64,000 nt of DNA, taken from contig WMCF01000018.1 in NCBI GenBank assembly GCA_009792885.1, positions 6,694,112-6,758,111 of the forward strand, in the 5' to 3' direction. A program made the position numbers and the translations under genes. This DNA comes from Eremophila alpestris peregrina. Taxonomy: Eukaryota; Chordata; Aves; Passeriformes; Alaudidae. The notes under the pieces are model-generated. The model had not been told where the DNA came from. It saw only the letters and a program-made list of their open reading frames with translations, and made no database searches. Positions 62,363 through 64,000 of this stretch are shown here, one piece after another (position 1 is the stretch's first letter; each line of letters opens with the position of its first letter).

Positions 62363-64000
62363 ATCATATGCAGGAATATTTGTTTAAATCTGTGGGGTGC
62401 TATTCTGTCATCCCAGCTCACCAGGAGCATCCTGGTGAAATAAATCAGTGGAGCCATTGATTATAATTCACTCAGGAAAGAGCTATGTCATTCAAGATCT
62501 TACAGTTTTAGACTTATGAAAATGCTACTTCTCATAGAAACATATATAAAAATATCTGTCTTATAATAATGCAACTTTTCTGATCTCTATAAACATGCCA
62601 CAGTGGCACCAACAGACTTTTTAATTCTGTCAAAATGTTAGGCAGATGTGCTTTAGCCAATTAGGAAACTTCCAATAATTTTTTTTTGTGCCAAGTTGAT
62701 GACTCAGTCTGAGTGCAGTCTGTCTTTCATCCTTGTTCCCAGTTTTCAGTCCTGTAGAGTCCTCCTGTTCTCCATAACCTTCTGGCAGAGACTTGTAGAA
62801 AAGTACCTGCTCCAGTGGCTGTTGATTATTGGATTAATTTGTGCTTCTGTTTCTAAAGGCTGATTGTTGAGGATGGTTTAGCTTCAACTTGGATTTTTTA
62901 TTTTTTCCCACTGTTGCTAGAACGTTTTTCCAAAATATTTACAACTAGTCCCAAAGCATGTAAAATGAAATGCCTTAACACAGCAGTGCCTGAGATGTGG
63001 GGCTGGTTTTTTTATATATACACCTTCAAGTTCTTCAGTTGTTTATGAAGATATTTATGAAGAGCACTGGCCCTGAAAGGGAGCCCTGCCAAGCCCCACT
63101 AGTGACTGAGAAGAATTTTATAAACTTAAAGTTTTTGGCAGTAAAATGGAATCTCACAGTGACTGCATATTCCATGGCTGAGATACAAGTACTGAAGGGG
63201 TTTACACTGTGCCAAAGTTTTTTAAAGAATATAGCAGTGCTCCAATAGCTAGTGAAAAGTGAATGGTAGGATTTCTTTGGTGGTTTAGGAAAATGTTTAC
63301 CTATTGGTAAGAAAAAATGATTCAATGTTCTCCATTGTTATTCTTGCTTTACTGTTGACAGAATTTTGTAAAATACCAGTAGAAATTATAGTCTTTAATG
63401 AAATATCTTATCACATAGTGAGCATACTTGCAGTCTGTGGGTTTCTCCTGTTTTGTTTATTGCATGTTTTGTTACTGCTCTTCCAGTACACATTTGTATA
63501 AACTATTACTGGTTTCACTGGGATCACTGAAAGGAAGAAAAAGCCTCTGAAGCACAAAAGTATTGCTCCTGTCCAATATTTCTCTTAATTGTTATTCAAG
63601 TGGGGTTTTTTTCTCCCTACACGCAAACTTGCTTTGTATGTCTTTTATCTCTAACACTTAAACCCTTCTGAGATTTTCTTTCATTCTTTTCTTGGTCTAT
63701 TTGATTATGTTTTATGTCTGTTTCCAAGGATAATTTTCATCTAAAAAATAGCCACAGTGTCTTAGTATGAAATATTATTTATTTTGTTGTTGGTAACATA
63801 ATTTGTGAATTCAGTCACACACTGAGTGCACCTAGATAGAATATTAATTTCCTACAAACATGAGAGCAAATAGTGAGATGTATTCTACATCTTGATCAGG
63901 AGGTTAAGTGAATTCAGCTACTGTGGAATGGAATATAGCTGCACAATCCTAATTTTGTTTCTTCCTGTTGATGACCATATTTAGATCTAGAAGTAATGTT

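Larger units (their letters stand above)
60790..64000 (+). other. PTPRN2: Intron 2, last block; no gene seen
   Basis: AT-rich intron continuing to the window edge. A 127-codon minus-strand frame at 61007-61390 shows no domain. A T/G-rich low-complexity tract lies at 62308-62362, and a CpG-bearing islet at 62040-62160. The next PTPRN2 exon was not found, so intron 2 runs past the window. Confidence 0.7.

Noticed and set aside
1..64000. Bacterial-type features (operons, CRISPR, insertion sequences, phage genes) and known small RNA genes
   Set aside because: No long coding frames, no spaced direct-repeat array, and no tRNA, rRNA or snRNA signature seen; a spliced vertebrate exon and CR1 sequence show a eukaryotic intron.

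Overview
The window looks like vertebrate, most probably songbird (passerine), nuclear DNA. It is AT-rich and CpG-poor, with no long open frames and a low density of recognisable transposons. The transposons I do recognise are of avian type: CR1-derived 3' ends and a decayed ERV LTR. The species assignment is inference; no single feature proves it.

The one coding feature I can support is a 51-nt internal exon on the + strand at 10399-10449. It has a good acceptor and a good donor, and its phase-1/phase-1 reading gives GCLFEDDLCRSFEVCVN. This is the cysteine-rich start of the luminal RESP18-homology region of the IA-2/phogrin family, and it fits exon 2 of PTPRN2 best. The window is therefore read as part of one very large host gene: the 3' end of intron 1 (1-10398), exon 2, and at least 53.5 kb of intron 2 (10450-64000). 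I looked for the next exon (expected to begin with the rest of an Asp codon, then G-V-F-G-R-C-Q or similar) and did not find it.

Intron 2 contains: a decayed ERV LTR (about 21490-21733); a nearly identical 143-bp direct duplication (33683-33825 and 35163-35306); two related minus-strand copies of an element with a CR1-type 3' end and a shared non-CR1 head (40957-41278 and 44938-45303), which I interpret as a CR1-tailed SINE; a long poly-T tract interrupted by the only N in the window (60727-60789); and short simple repeats. A few CpG-bearing islets with homeodomain-type TAATTA motifs (about 14200-14330, 23240-23262, 29965-30045, 62040-62160) are candidate conserved or regulatory elements.

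No operon, CRISPR array, RNA gene or novel multi-gene system is visible. All other open frames are short (161 codons or fewer), lack recognisable domains and are best read as chance frames in intronic DNA.
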